Source: Herbiconiux sp.
GTDB taxonomy: Bacteria; Actinomycetota; Actinomycetes; Actinomycetales; Microbacteriaceae
NCBI RefSeq assembly: GCF_023264855.1
Contig: NZ_JAHFUW010000041.1
Location: 1-43,337 of the forward strand
Direction of reading: 5' to 3'
Length of the DNA stretch: 43,337 nucleotides
Shown here: positions 7,785 through 15,691 of the stretch, piece by piece
Numbering within the stretch: position 1 is the first letter of the stretch
Layout: every line of letters begins with the position of its first letter
Notes under the pieces: generated by a model
Seen by the model: only the letters and a program-made list of their open reading frames with translations
What the model was told of the DNA's origin: nothing
Database searches by the model: none
Position numbers and translations under genes: made by a program

Positions 7785-8764
7785 CGGGAGAGACCTTTCT
7801 GCGCCGCGGCGGCGGCGTCGATGGCGATGGCGGCGGCGCCGATCACGGGGGCGAGCGGGCCGAGAAGGCTGGTGCGGACGGGGAGATCGGGCTGCCCGTA
7901 GCGGGCCAGCCAGGAGGTGATGCGCGGCACGAGATCCGGCCGGGAGCCGATCCCGCCGCCGAGGATCACCAGTTCGGGGTCGAGGACGGCCGTGACGGCC
8001 ACGATGCCGGCGGCGAGCCAGCGCGCCTCGTCGTCGACGGCGAGGAGGGCGTGCTCGTCGCCGTCGGCGGCCCGAGCGAAGACCTCTTCGGGCGAGAGCG
8101 CCGAGCCCGCGCCGAGCAGGAACCGGCCGGAGACGGCGTCACCGGCGGTCACCTCCTCGAGCGCACCGCGCACGTGGTTCGCCGGGTCGAGCGGATCGGC
8201 CCCCAGCGGGAGGAAGCCGATCTCGCCCGCGGCGCCCTTGGCTCCCCGCAGCAGCACGCCGTTGGCGATGATGCCCATCCCGATGCCGGTGCCGACCGAG
8301 ACGAACACGAAGTCCGAGTGCCCCCGCCCGAGCCCGGCGACCAGCTCGCCGACCGCCGAGACGTTGACGTCGTTCTCGATCACGACGGGGTGGCCGAGGA
8401 GTTCCCCGAGCCGGCCGGCGAACGGCGTGCCGCCGAGCGCCGTGAGGTTGGGGGCGAGGTCGAACGACGCACCCGTCGCATCCGGCACACCGGCGCCGCC
8501 GACCCCGGTGGCCGCGATCCTGTCGATCGCGACCCCGGCGGTGGCGCAGAGTTCGAGTACGAGGGCGTGGATCTGCTCGATCGCCTCGGAGCCGTCGCTG
8601 CTGGTGCGGATGCGCTTCTCGGCGAGCAGCTCGCCCGCGGTCGTGGCGATCCCGGCGTGGATCTTCGTTCCGCCGAGGTCGACCCCGATCACGTGGTCGC
8701 GCGACGGGATGCCGCCCGCCCGCCCGTCGTCGCGGCGCTCGGTGCGCTGTGTCGTGCTCGTCAC
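7781..8764 (-). CDS. ROK-family sugar kinase
   Basis: This is a 327-residue ROK (repressor/ORF/kinase) protein without a DNA-binding domain, so a probable sugar kinase. The ATP loop is GVDLGGTKIHAG (residues 27-38). The sugar and catalytic block is VIENDVNVSAVGEL, with Asp as general base, and the second phosphate loop is VSVGTGIGMGI. The usual ROK zinc signature (GHxxxx...CxCGxxGC) is absent: the equivalent stretch is AAGEIGFLPLGADPLD. The GTG at 8764, four bases after the binding-protein stop, is preferred from operon spacing, but no good Shine-Dalgarno is visible. A GTG 24 codons on (just before IGVDLGG) is possible. It would phosphorylate the imported sugar before the SIS and lactonase steps. 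Confidence 0.85.
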   Translation of the reverse strand: MTSTTQRTERRDDGRAGGIPSRDHVIGVDLGGTKIHAGIATTAGELLAEKRIRTSSDGSEAIEQIHALVLELCATAGVAIDRIAATGVGGAGVPDATGASFDLAPNLTALGGTPFAGRLGELLGHPVVIENDVNVSAVGELVAGLGRGHSDFVFVSVGTGIGMGIIANGVLLRGAKGAAGEIGFLPLGADPLDPANHVRGALEEVTAGDAVSGRFLLGAGSALSPEEVFARAADGDEHALLAVDDEARWLAAGIVAVTAVLDPELVILGGGIGSRPDLVPRITSWLARYGQPDLPVRTSLLGPLAPVIGAAAIAIDAAAAAQKGLSR

Positions 8765-8768
8765 CTGA

Positions 8769-9887
8769 CTACTCGGCGCTGACGGGTGCCGCGGTGCCGT
8801 AGTCGAGCATCCAGCCCTCGTCGAGGTTGTCCTTGGTGACGGCGATGGGCTCGGAGGCGACGAGCTCGGGCGCCTGCTTGTCGAGAACACCGTAGGCCCC
8901 GGCGATCGCGAGACCCTTTCCGATGCCGATCGCGCCGTTGCCCACCATGCCGATCACGGGGCCGTCGGCCGCCATGTCGGCGGCCAGGGTGGCGTCGAGG
9001 TCGTTCGTCACGACCTTGACGTCGCTGCGCCCCGCATCGCGCAGCGCTGCGAGCACACCCTGGGCCGCGGTCGCCCACGGCACATAGATGCCCGTGATGT
9101 CGGGGTTGCGGGCGATCAGGGCCGCGGCGATCTCCTGGGTCTTCGCCTCGTCGGCGAAACCCTCCTCGGCGGCGATCTCGATGTCGGGGTAGAGGAACGA
9201 CATCCAGGCCTTGAACGACTCGTCGCGCTGGTTCGTGAACCAGAAGTCGGCGTCGTGGTACATGTAGGCGATCTTGCCGCTGCCGCCCAGGGCGTCGCCG
9301 AGCAGCTCGGCGTTGATCTTGCCCGCCGCGGCGAGGTCTTCGGTGACGATCGACACGTACTGGTCGCCGGCCTTGTAGTCGGCGGGCGGCGTGGTCATGA
9401 TCACGAGCTTGACTCCCGCATCGACCGCGGGCTGGAAGGTGGCGGCGGCCGAGACGGCGTCGACGGCCGTCGTGACGATGATGTCGGGGTTCAGGGCCAG
9501 CACGGTCTGCAGGTTGTTCGCCTGGGTGGCCGAGTCGAAGTTGGCCTGCGTGCTCGCCACGACCTCGATGCCCAGGTCGTCGAACTCGGCCGTCGCGCCT
9601 TCCTCCACGGCGGAGACGAACTCCGATGAGGTGTGCCAGACGAAGGCGGCCGTGAACTTGCCGTCCTTGACCGTGGTGGTCTCTTCATCCGTCAGCGACA
9701 GCTCGCTGAGCGCACCGGGGGTCTCCCCGCCGGGGCCGACGAATTCGAGGCTGGGCTCGGCCGCGGGGGTCGAGGGGGTGCTGCCGCCGTCGGCGGAACC
9801 GGAGCCCGCCGAGCAGCCGGTGAGAACCAGGGCGGAGGCGGCAGCGATGACCAGCAGTCGTGAGCCGGGTGAGATCGTGCGTTTCAT
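8769..9887 (-). CDS. sugar-binding lipoprotein of ABC importer (Peripla_BP_4)
   Basis: This 372-residue substrate-binding protein is the first gene of the minus-strand sugar operon. It has a lipoprotein signal with lipobox LTGC (Cys25) followed by a Ser/Gly/Pro-rich linker. The mature part is a two-lobe RbsB-like fold, with VKDGKFTAAFVWHTSSEFV, GIEVVASTQANFD, LNPDIIVTTAVDAV and ARNPDITGIYVPWATAAQGV. It belongs to the CUT2 set with the RbsC-like permease. The ATG at 9887 has AGGACA about eight bases upstream. Expression should come from the promoter within the inverted repeat at 9968-10004. Ligand unknown; ribose-like or branched sugars are usual for this family. Confidence 0.92.
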   Translation of the reverse strand: MKRTISPGSRLLVIAAASALVLTGCSAGSGSADGGSTPSTPAAEPSLEFVGPGGETPGALSELSLTDEETTTVKDGKFTAAFVWHTSSEFVSAVEEGATAEFDDLGIEVVASTQANFDSATQANNLQTVLALNPDIIVTTAVDAVSAAATFQPAVDAGVKLVIMTTPPADYKAGDQYVSIVTEDLAAAGKINAELLGDALGGSGKIAYMYHDADFWFTNQRDESFKAWMSFLYPDIEIAAEEGFADEAKTQEIAAALIARNPDITGIYVPWATAAQGVLAALRDAGRSDVKVVTNDLDATLAADMAADGPVIGMVGNGAIGIGKGLAIAGAYGVLDKQAPELVASEPIAVTKDNLDEGWMLDYGTAAPVSAE

Positions 9888-9967
9888 TGGGGTGTCCTAT
9901 CCACGTGAGCGTGCGGTCCGGTCGGAGGGCCCGTGGAGCTCAGGGGGCGCCGTCGTCTTCGACCTCG

Positions 9968-10004
9968 TTGACTTATTTTGATTTCATCGCGCAATCAAAG
10001 TCAA
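9968..10004. promoter_or_regulatory. operator-like inverted repeats between sugar operon and ROK repressor
   Basis: Two overlapping inverted repeats sit in the divergent gap. TTGACTT (9968-9974) pairs with AAGTCAA (9998-10004). Inside it, TTTGATT (9977-9983) pairs with AATCAAA (9993-9999) around a nine-base spacer. Both are perfect and lie in the most AT-rich patch of the region. The two centres differ by two bases because the left half carries four extra bases between TTGACTT and TGATT. A ROK-repressor binding site is the natural reading. Confidence 0.7.
9975..10004 (-). promoter_or_regulatory. promoter of the sugar operon
   Basis: On the minus strand TTGACT (10004-9999), an 18-base spacer and CAAAAT (9980-9975) give a near-consensus -35 and a fair -10. 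It would drive the lipoprotein gene with a leader of roughly 80 bases. Both boxes are inside the inverted repeat, so a bound repressor would block it. Confidence 0.55.
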
Positions 10005-10015
10005 GACGCAGTTGT

Positions 10016-10021
10016 TACGAT
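10016..10021 (+). promoter_or_regulatory. -10 box of ROK repressor gene
   Basis: TACGAT is a good actinobacterial -10 hexamer about 104 bases before the ATG at 10125. Its -35 region would fall on the right arm of the operator, which would allow autoregulation. No strong -35 sequence is visible. Confidence 0.4.
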
Positions 10022-10124
10022 TGTGTTTCGCCCCGGAAAGACGGCACGGAAAGTCGCGGCGGCGGGATGCGATAGAACTCACCGTGAACTGAAATACTGT
10101 CGGGGCGAGGATCGAAGGGGCGGC

Positions 10125-11327
10125 ATGGTGCAGGACATCCGGGAGCTGAACCGCTCCGCCGTGCTCACGGCGCTGATGATCCAGCGCCCCGCCACCCGCA
10201 AGCAGATCGCGGAGTCGACTGGGATCTCCGCCGCGACGGTGACGAGGGCGATCGACCAGCTGATCGTCGACGGCATCGTCTCGGAGGTCTCCGAGGTGGT
10301 CGTGGAGAAGCGCGGCCGGCGCGCCATCCTGCTCGATCTGGTGGCGGCGAGAGCCCTCGTCATCGGTGTCGACCTCGGAGCGTCGAGCACGCGCATCATC
10401 GCGAGCGACCTGCTCGCCACTCCCCTGGTGGCGATCGAGATCCCCACGCCCGCCGACCTCGGAGCGGCGGAACTCGCCCTGTGGCTGGCGGAGCAGGCGA
10501 AGGCGGCGATGGGCGACCGCTGGGACGCGGTCGCCGGAGTGAGTCTCGGCCTCCCCGGCGCGGTGAATCAGAGCGAGCGATCGGTGTCGAACGCCCCGAA
10601 CCTCCGGCAGGTGGAGGATCCGGCGTTCTTGGCGGTGTGCGAACTGGCCCTCGGCCTTCCCCTGCACGCCGACAACGACGCCAACCTGGCACTGCTCGGC
10701 GAACTGCGCTTCGGCGCCGCGCGGCACACCCCGTACGCGGCGATGCTGAGCCTGGGCGCCGGTCTCGGAGTCGGCATCGCCATCGACGGGGCCATCCTGC
10801 GCGGCCGGCACGGCCTCGTCGGCGAGTTCGGCCAGATCCCGGTCGGCACGCGCGGTGAGCGCCTCGAGAGCTTCACCACCGGCCCGGCGCTGATGGCCCG
10901 GGCGGCAGCAGCAGGGGTGCGCCTGGAGTCGCCGGCCACGCTCTTCGCCGAGCCGGCGGCGGGAACGGATCCCGCGACCCGGCACGCGACGGCCGAGCTG
11001 CGGGCCGACTTCGACCGGGCCCTCGTGACCGCGCTCACCGCCATCGCGGTGTCGAGCGAACCCGAGACGATCGTGCTCGGCGGGGGCATCGCGAAGTCGC
11101 TGACCGCCGATCTCGGCGCCTATCAGGAGCGTCTCGAGCAGACCATCCGCATCGCCCCCACCCTCACGCGGGCGGAACTGGGAGACTTCTCCGGAGCCGC
11201 CGGCGGCCTCGTGGTCGCCCTCCACGCGATCTATCTCTCCCTGGGAGTCGACCCCGCCGCACTGGCGACTCTCCCCCAGTCCACCGCGCTGACCCCCGAG
11301 CGAATCCTCCAGATAGCCGCGACCTGA
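10125..11327 (+). CDS. ROK-family transcriptional repressor of the sugar operon
   Basis: This is a 400-residue NagC/XylR-like regulator. The N-terminal winged helix-turn-helix covers about residues 8-70 (AVLTALMIQRPATRKQIAES, ISAATVTRAIDQLIVDGIV). It is followed by a ROK sugar-binding domain with GVDLGASSTRII, HADNDANLALLGEL and SLGAGLGVGIAID. The zinc motif typical of ROK proteins is missing: the stretch reads LVGEFGQIPVGTRGERLES. The ATG at 10125 is chosen because AAGGGG lies about five bases upstream and the HTH begins immediately; an upstream GTG-type extension would add unrelated residues. Divergence from the importer operon over an inverted repeat makes it the likely local repressor, released by the sugar or its phosphate. 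Confidence 0.88.
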   Translation: MVQDIRELNRSAVLTALMIQRPATRKQIAESTGISAATVTRAIDQLIVDGIVSEVSEVVVEKRGRRAILLDLVAARALVIGVDLGASSTRIIASDLLATPLVAIEIPTPADLGAAELALWLAEQAKAAMGDRWDAVAGVSLGLPGAVNQSERSVSNAPNLRQVEDPAFLAVCELALGLPLHADNDANLALLGELRFGAARHTPYAAMLSLGAGLGVGIAIDGAILRGRHGLVGEFGQIPVGTRGERLESFTTGPALMARAAAAGVRLESPATLFAEPAAGTDPATRHATAELRADFDRALVTALTAIAVSSEPETIVLGGGIAKSLTADLGAYQERLEQTIRIAPTLTRAELGDFSGAAGGLVVALHAIYLSLGVDPAALATLPQSTALTPERILQIAAT

Positions 11328-11353
11328 GCTCCGCGAGGGCTCGGGCGGGAGGG

Positions 11354-12793
11354 TCAGTCGCCCTTCTCCACCGCGCTGAGCGCCTGCGTGTCGAGGGCGG
11401 CGGGGCCACCGTAGCCGCGCGAGCGGCGGTGCAGGAACGTGATCACCCAGAGCACGAGGCCGAGCACCAGCAGGATGCCCGCGATCGTGTACTGCGCGGC
11501 CGGGCGACCCGAGGTCCACGGCAGCACGAGGGCGAGGCAGGCGACGGCCCCGATGATCGGCAGTGCCGTCGGCGTGCGGAAGTGCTTGTGATCCACGGTC
11601 TTGCGCCGCAGCACCAGCACGCACACGTTCACCACGGCGAACACCGCGAGCAGCAGCAGCGACGTGGTGCCGCCGAGCAGCACCGCGATCGGGTTCGCCG
11701 GGTCGATCGACACGTAGGCGGTGAGCCCCAGCGCGATCACGGTGGTGAACAGGATGGCGGCCCACGGCGTGCGCCGCTTGGGGAGCACCTTCGACAGGAA
11801 CGGCGGCAGCACCCCCTGCTTGCTCATGCCGTAGAGGAGGCGGCTGGCCATCATCATGTTGATCAGCGCCGAGTTGGCCACGGCGAACAGCGAGATGAAC
11901 GGGATGAGCGCCGAGATCGGGAAGTCGGGGGCCGCCGTCTGCACCACCGTCACCAGCGGGGTGTCGTTGCCGGCCAGCTCGCCGACGGGCACGATCGCCA
12001 CCGAGACGATCGAGATGATCACGTACACCACGGCCGTGATGCCGAGCCCGGTGAGCATCGTGCGCGGGAAGATCTTCGTGGCGTCCTTGGTCTCCTCGGC
12101 CATGTTCACCGAGTCCTCGAAGCCCACCATCGCGAAGAAGGCGAGCGAGGTGGCGGTCGAGATGGCCAGGAACACGTTCTTGTCGTCGGGCGTCGCGAAC
12201 GCGACCACCCGCGAGAAGTCGGCCTGCCCGCCGAAGATGGCGAAGAAGCTGATGAAGATCACCAGCAGCAGGCCGGAGAGCTCCACCAGGGTGAGCACCA
12301 CGTTCAGCCCCACGCTCTCGGCCACGCCGCGCAGGTTCACCACCGCGATCAGCAGCATGAAGGCCAGCGCGATCACGAGGGCGAGACCCGGCCCCTTGCC
12401 GAGCCCGAAGCCGATCGCGAAGTTGCTCGCGAACGCGCCGGCCGCTGCCGAGGCCGAGGTGATGCCGGAGGACATCACGGTGAAGCAGATCAGGAAGGTG
12501 ACGATGTGGATGCCGAAGGCCTTGTGCGCGTAGAGCGCGGCGCCGGCGGCCTGCGGATACTTCGTCACCAGCTCGAGGTACGAGCAGGCCGTGATGGTGG
12601 CCACCACGAAGGCGACCAGGAACGGCAGCCAGGCCGCCCCGCCCACCTCGGCCGCCACCTGGCCGGTGAGGGCGTAGATCCCGGTGCCCAGGATGTCGCC
12701 GATGATGAACAGCAGCAGGAGCTTGGGGCCCATCACCTTCTTGAGTTCTGGCTGCGTCTCCGAGGTACCGGTCGACGTCGACGTCGTGGTCAT
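11354..12793 (-). CDS. APC-superfamily amino acid permease
   Basis: This is a 479-residue integral membrane protein of the amino acid-polyamine-organocation family with about 12 transmembrane helices. TM1 contains IIGDILGTGIYALTGQVA, the unwound Gly-rich substrate site of APC carriers. FAMVGFEDSVNMAEETKDA in the middle is the TM6 hallmark (usually F.GFD...aEE..nP). The C terminus has AQYTIAGILLVLGLVLWVI and a charged tail. The ATG at 12793 is preferred over an upstream in-frame start 12 codons earlier, because the protein then begins with a short Thr/Ser-rich cytoplasmic tail as is usual. Substrate unknown. It converges on the ROK regulator gene with a 26-base gap and is probably monocistronic. 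Confidence 0.9.
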   Translation of the reverse strand: MTTTSTSTGTSETQPELKKVMGPKLLLLFIIGDILGTGIYALTGQVAAEVGGAAWLPFLVAFVVATITACSYLELVTKYPQAAGAALYAHKAFGIHIVTFLICFTVMSSGITSASAAAGAFASNFAIGFGLGKGPGLALVIALAFMLLIAVVNLRGVAESVGLNVVLTLVELSGLLLVIFISFFAIFGGQADFSRVVAFATPDDKNVFLAISTATSLAFFAMVGFEDSVNMAEETKDATKIFPRTMLTGLGITAVVYVIISIVSVAIVPVGELAGNDTPLVTVVQTAAPDFPISALIPFISLFAVANSALINMMMASRLLYGMSKQGVLPPFLSKVLPKRRTPWAAILFTTVIALGLTAYVSIDPANPIAVLLGGTTSLLLLAVFAVVNVCVLVLRRKTVDHKHFRTPTALPIIGAVACLALVLPWTSGRPAAQYTIAGILLVLGLVLWVITFLHRRSRGYGGPAALDTQALSAVEKGD

Positions 12794-12842
12794 GAGCCCA
12801 GCATGGCCCCGAGCGGATGCGACGGCCACCCGGCCGCCCGGC

Positions 12843-13361
12843 TCACTCCCCCGTCGCCCCGTCGAGCAGCTCGCGCAGCACGTCGATGTGGCCGAGGTGG
12901 CGCGCGGTCTCCTCGGTGAGGTGCAGCAGGATCCAGCGCAGCGTGTACCGGCCGTCTTCGGCCACCGATCGGTCGTCGAGGTCGAACTGCGCGGCGACCT
13001 CCCGGGACTCGGCGCAGGCCGCCTCGTAGTCGCCGATGATCTCGGCCAGGCTGTCGTTCTCGGTGACCCGGAATTCGCCGTCGGGATCGTCTTCGCTCCA
13101 CCGGGAGCGCACCAGGGTCTCTCCGGCCATGTCTTCTCGCATCCACGACCGCTCCACGTCGGCGAGATGCCGGATCAGCCCCGAGACCGTGGTGAGGCTC
13201 GGCAGCGGCCGGCGCGCCGCATCCGCATCGCTCAGCCCCGTGGCCTTGTAGACGATGGAGGCTCGCTGCCAGTCGAGGAATCCCTCGATGCTCGCCCGCT
13301 CGCCGCCGCGCTCGGGTGCCTGAAGCCGTTCGTCGGGGGGAAGCGCGCCGCTGCTGCTCAT
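12843..13361 (-). CDS. DinB/DUF664-family protein
   Basis: This 172-residue protein is a four-helix-bundle DinB-like protein of the DUF664 (mycothiol-dependent transferase-like) group. Potential metal ligands are in the expected places: His in LTTVSGLIRHLADVERSWM and the HxxxH-type pair in LLHLTEETARHLGHIDVLRE. Related proteins in mycothiol-making actinobacteria act as thiol S-transferases or metal-dependent hydrolases. No substrate can be inferred. The ATG at 13361 has no Shine-Dalgarno, but TAGCGT sits six bases upstream, consistent with a leaderless message. It precedes the permease gene by about 50 bases on the same strand; co-transcription is possible. Confidence 0.85.
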   Translation of the reverse strand: MSSSGALPPDERLQAPERGGERASIEGFLDWQRASIVYKATGLSDADAARRPLPSLTTVSGLIRHLADVERSWMREDMAGETLVRSRWSEDDPDGEFRVTENDSLAEIIGDYEAACAESREVAAQFDLDDRSVAEDGRYTLRWILLHLTEETARHLGHIDVLRELLDGATGE

Positions 13362-13367
13362 GCTCCG

Positions 13368-13373
13368 ACGCTA
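13368..13373 (-). promoter_or_regulatory. -10 box, leaderless start of DinB-like gene
   Basis: On the minus strand TAGCGT is followed by six bases and then the ATG at 13361, placing the start site on the initiation codon. Confidence 0.45.
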
Positions 13374-13415
13374 CTCCCACCCCCGCTCCCTCCGTCGAGA
13401 AGCCGCAAATGGCCC

Positions 13416-14546
13416 CTATGACCGACCCGTGGCGGCCATGTGCGACGTTTCGATGACGGCGGTGGCCGCGGGAGGGTTCGGGGCGGGGGCGGCGTGCGGG
13501 GTCGAGGGCTGCGCGCGGGCGAAGACGAGTCGGCGCTGGAGGAGGAAGCCGGCGACGGAGAGCAGGGTGTCGGTCGAGAGCTTGGCGGCGAGCAGCGGCA
13601 TCCCGATGCCCGTGGCGAGGTCGAGCAGGCCGTAGCTCGCGCTCAGCAGCACCACGGCGAGAGCGGCGTACCGTAGCGCGTCGCGGGCGACCGGGCGTCG
13701 TCGGCGCGCCCGGAACACCAGCTGCCGGTTCACCACGAAGTTCACCGCGGCGCTCGCGAGCCGCGCGCCGACCACCGAGAGCAGCAGCGAACCGGTGGCC
13801 GAGAACAGCACCACGAGCAGGATCGCGTCGATCAGGAAGGCCGCCAGCGAAGAGGCCGCGTAGCGCAGGAAAGGCCGCATCACCAGCAGCGAGTCGCGCA
13901 CCGGCCGGAAGTGCGACGACGCATTGTGGTCGAGGTACACCGTCTCGATCGGCAGCTCCCGGATGCCGTAGCCGGCCGCGCCGGCTCCGAGCAGCGCGTT
14001 GAGCTCGTACTCGAACCGCTCGCCCTTCACCTCGAGCAGCCAGGGCAGCATCCCGGGCGGGTACCCGCGGAGGCCCGTCTGGGTGTCACCGACCTCGAGG
14101 CCGCTGGCCATCCGGAAGCTGCCGCGTGCCACGGTGTTGCCCAGCCGGCTGCGCAGCGGCACCCGCCCGGTGAACCGCCGCCCGCCGATCACCATCACCG
14201 AGCCGGGCACTCCCTCGGGCACCGTGCCCGCCAGCTCGGCGGCCACGCGCAGGATGTCGGCGGTGCGGTGCTGGCCGTCGCTGTCGGCGCACACCACCAC
14301 CTCGCCCGGATGCCGCTCGAGCACCTGCGCGAACCCCGTCTTGAGCGCGTGCCCCTTGCCCCGGTTCACGGCGTAGCCGATCACCTCGGCGCCGGCCGCG
14401 CGCACCACGTCGAACACCACGGCGTACTCGCTGCCGCTGCCGTCGTCGACCACGAGCACCGAGGCCTCCGGAGCGGCGGCGCGCAGCTCCCGCACCACGT
14501 CGACGAGCCGCGCATCCGGCTCGTACGCGGGGATGAGCACGATCAC
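13416..14546 (-). CDS. GT2 glycosyltransferase fused to GtrA-like membrane domain
   Basis: This 376-residue fusion has a cytosolic family 2 glycosyltransferase domain (about 1-230) with VLIPAYEPDARL, VLVVDDGSGSE, NRGKGHALKTGF and the metal-binding DxD in VCADSDGQH. A GtrA-type domain with four transmembrane helices follows (about 240-350), including LRYAASSLAAFLIDAILL and FVVNRQLVFRA, the family's NFxxNR.xxF motif. GT2 enzymes of this kind make polyprenyl-phosphate sugars, and GtrA proteins are linked to their translocation. Here the two steps are joined in one chain. The GTG at 14546 overlaps the upstream stop as GTGA, so it is coupled to the phosphodiester glycosidase. A GTG two codons on is an alternative start. 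It probably feeds an extracellular polymer. Confidence 0.88.
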   Translation of the reverse strand: MIVLIPAYEPDARLVDVVRELRAAAPEASVLVVDDGSGSEYAVVFDVVRAAGAEVIGYAVNRGKGHALKTGFAQVLERHPGEVVVCADSDGQHRTADILRVAAELAGTVPEGVPGSVMVIGGRRFTGRVPLRSRLGNTVARGSFRMASGLEVGDTQTGLRGYPPGMLPWLLEVKGERFEYELNALLGAGAAGYGIRELPIETVYLDHNASSHFRPVRDSLLVMRPFLRYAASSLAAFLIDAILLVVLFSATGSLLLSVVGARLASAAVNFVVNRQLVFRARRRRPVARDALRYAALAVVLLSASYGLLDLATGIGMPLLAAKLSTDTLLSVAGFLLQRRLVFARAQPSTPHAAPAPNPPAATAVIETSHMAATGRS

Positions 14547-15598
14547 GAGCCCGCCGCCGATCCGCTCGCCGCGCCGTCCGTGGCGTCCGTCGCCGTCGCC
14601 GACTCGTCCTCGATGTAGAGGATGTCGGAGGTGCCGCGCTCCGTGCCGGTGCCCAGTGGATCGTTCACGAGCGATCCGTCGAAGTACATGGTGGACGATC
14701 CGCCGCCGTCGAGGTTGTAGGCGGTGGTGGCGCCGAGCGACTGCATGATCTCGGCGAGGCCCGTCATCGTGACGCCCGCGCTGTAGCCCGGGCTGCGGCC
14801 GTCGACCACCACGAACACCAGGTGGTTCGTGTCGATCACGCCCACGGCGGTGCGCGGCTGCTCGCCCTGGATGGAGTGGTTGCCGATGTTGGTGTCGACC
14901 TCGACGTCTTCGATGCCGTCGACGATCGTGCCGTCTTCCACGATCGCCGGGCCGAAGCTGAGGGTGTTCCAGACGCCGTCGGCAACCAACTGGTCGGCGG
15001 TCGTTGCCGTCTCGTCGTACACCTCGACGGTGCCGTCGCGATAGAAGGCCAGGCCTTCGCGGGCACCCTCGTCGCGGTAGACGACCCCGTTGCGGATGAC
15101 GATCCCGGTGTCGCGGAAGCCGTAGTAGTCGCCGTTGATCGCGAAGATCGCGTTGTTGTCCTCCGCCGTGTCGGAGGTGGTCTCGGTGATGTTCTCGCCG
15201 AACGAGTTCTGGGCGAAGGCCGAGCGCAGCACGGTCGCATCCGTCAGCGTCACGTCGGCCACGTAGTAGGTGACGGTGTCGTCGCCGCTGCCCGTGGTGA
15301 CGGTCGAGATCTGGATGCCGGCGTCGTCGGAGCTGTAGCTCGTGCCGCTCGTGACCACGCCGGTTCCGGATGCCGCGTCGGTGGCCGTCGCGCCGGTTCC
15401 GGATGCCGCGGCCGAGGCTCGCGCCGACTGCTCGGCCTCGTAGGCGTCGACGTCGGAGATCGCCACGTGCGCGATCACGTAGCGCTCGAGCGCCCACGTG
15501 GTGCCCACGCCGAGGGTGAGCGCCACGCCGAGCGCCGACGCGATGATGACGTTGCGGCGGCGGAACCACCGCCTCTTCCTGGTCTCTGTGTTTCGCAT
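14543..15598 (-). CDS. phosphodiester glycosidase (NAGPA/DUF2233-type) membrane-anchored protein
   Basis: This 351-residue protein has a basic N terminus (RKRRWFRRR) and one transmembrane helix at about 17-36, then an Ala/Ser/Thr/Gly-rich linker. The outer domain is of the NAGPA family, named for the enzyme that removes GlcNAc from GlcNAc-1-phosphodiesters. Key segments are AIFAINGDYYGFRDTG, QPRTAVGVID, FVVVDGRSPGYSAG and TAYNLDGGGSSTMYFDG. Bacterial members are often called exopolysaccharide biosynthesis proteins. The ATG at 15598 is the only usable start because an in-frame TAG lies three codons upstream. Unusually the AGGGAGG ribosome site abuts the ATG. It is coupled to the GT2-GtrA gene, suggesting joint work on a cell-surface glycan. 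Confidence 0.88.
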   Translation of the reverse strand: MRNTETRKRRWFRRRNVIIASALGVALTLGVGTTWALERYVIAHVAISDVDAYEAEQSARASAAASGTGATATDAASGTGVVTSGTSYSSDDAGIQISTVTTGSGDDTVTYYVADVTLTDATVLRSAFAQNSFGENITETTSDTAEDNNAIFAINGDYYGFRDTGIVIRNGVVYRDEGAREGLAFYRDGTVEVYDETATTADQLVADGVWNTLSFGPAIVEDGTIVDGIEDVEVDTNIGNHSIQGEQPRTAVGVIDTNHLVFVVVDGRSPGYSAGVTMTGLAEIMQSLGATTAYNLDGGGSSTMYFDGSLVNDPLGTGTERGTSDILYIEDESATATDATDGAASGSAAGS

Positions 15599-15691
15599 CC
15601 TCCCTTGCTACGCGCGCATCACAGGCGTGCGGTTCACGGGAGGTTGCCGAGCCCTATGACTTCCTATGCGCTCGCCATGAGCGCTCGAGCG

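Noticed and set aside
7781-8890. Longer version of the ROK kinase starting at 8890
   Set aside because: The extra 42 residues are Ser/Pro/Arg-rich and lie antiparallel-free inside the binding-protein gene in another frame; the kinase fold begins only after 8764.
11429-12919. A 496-codon plus-strand frame
   Set aside because: It is antisense to the amino-acid permease, with a Glu/His/Gln/Arg-rich composition typical of a reverse reading of membrane-protein codons.
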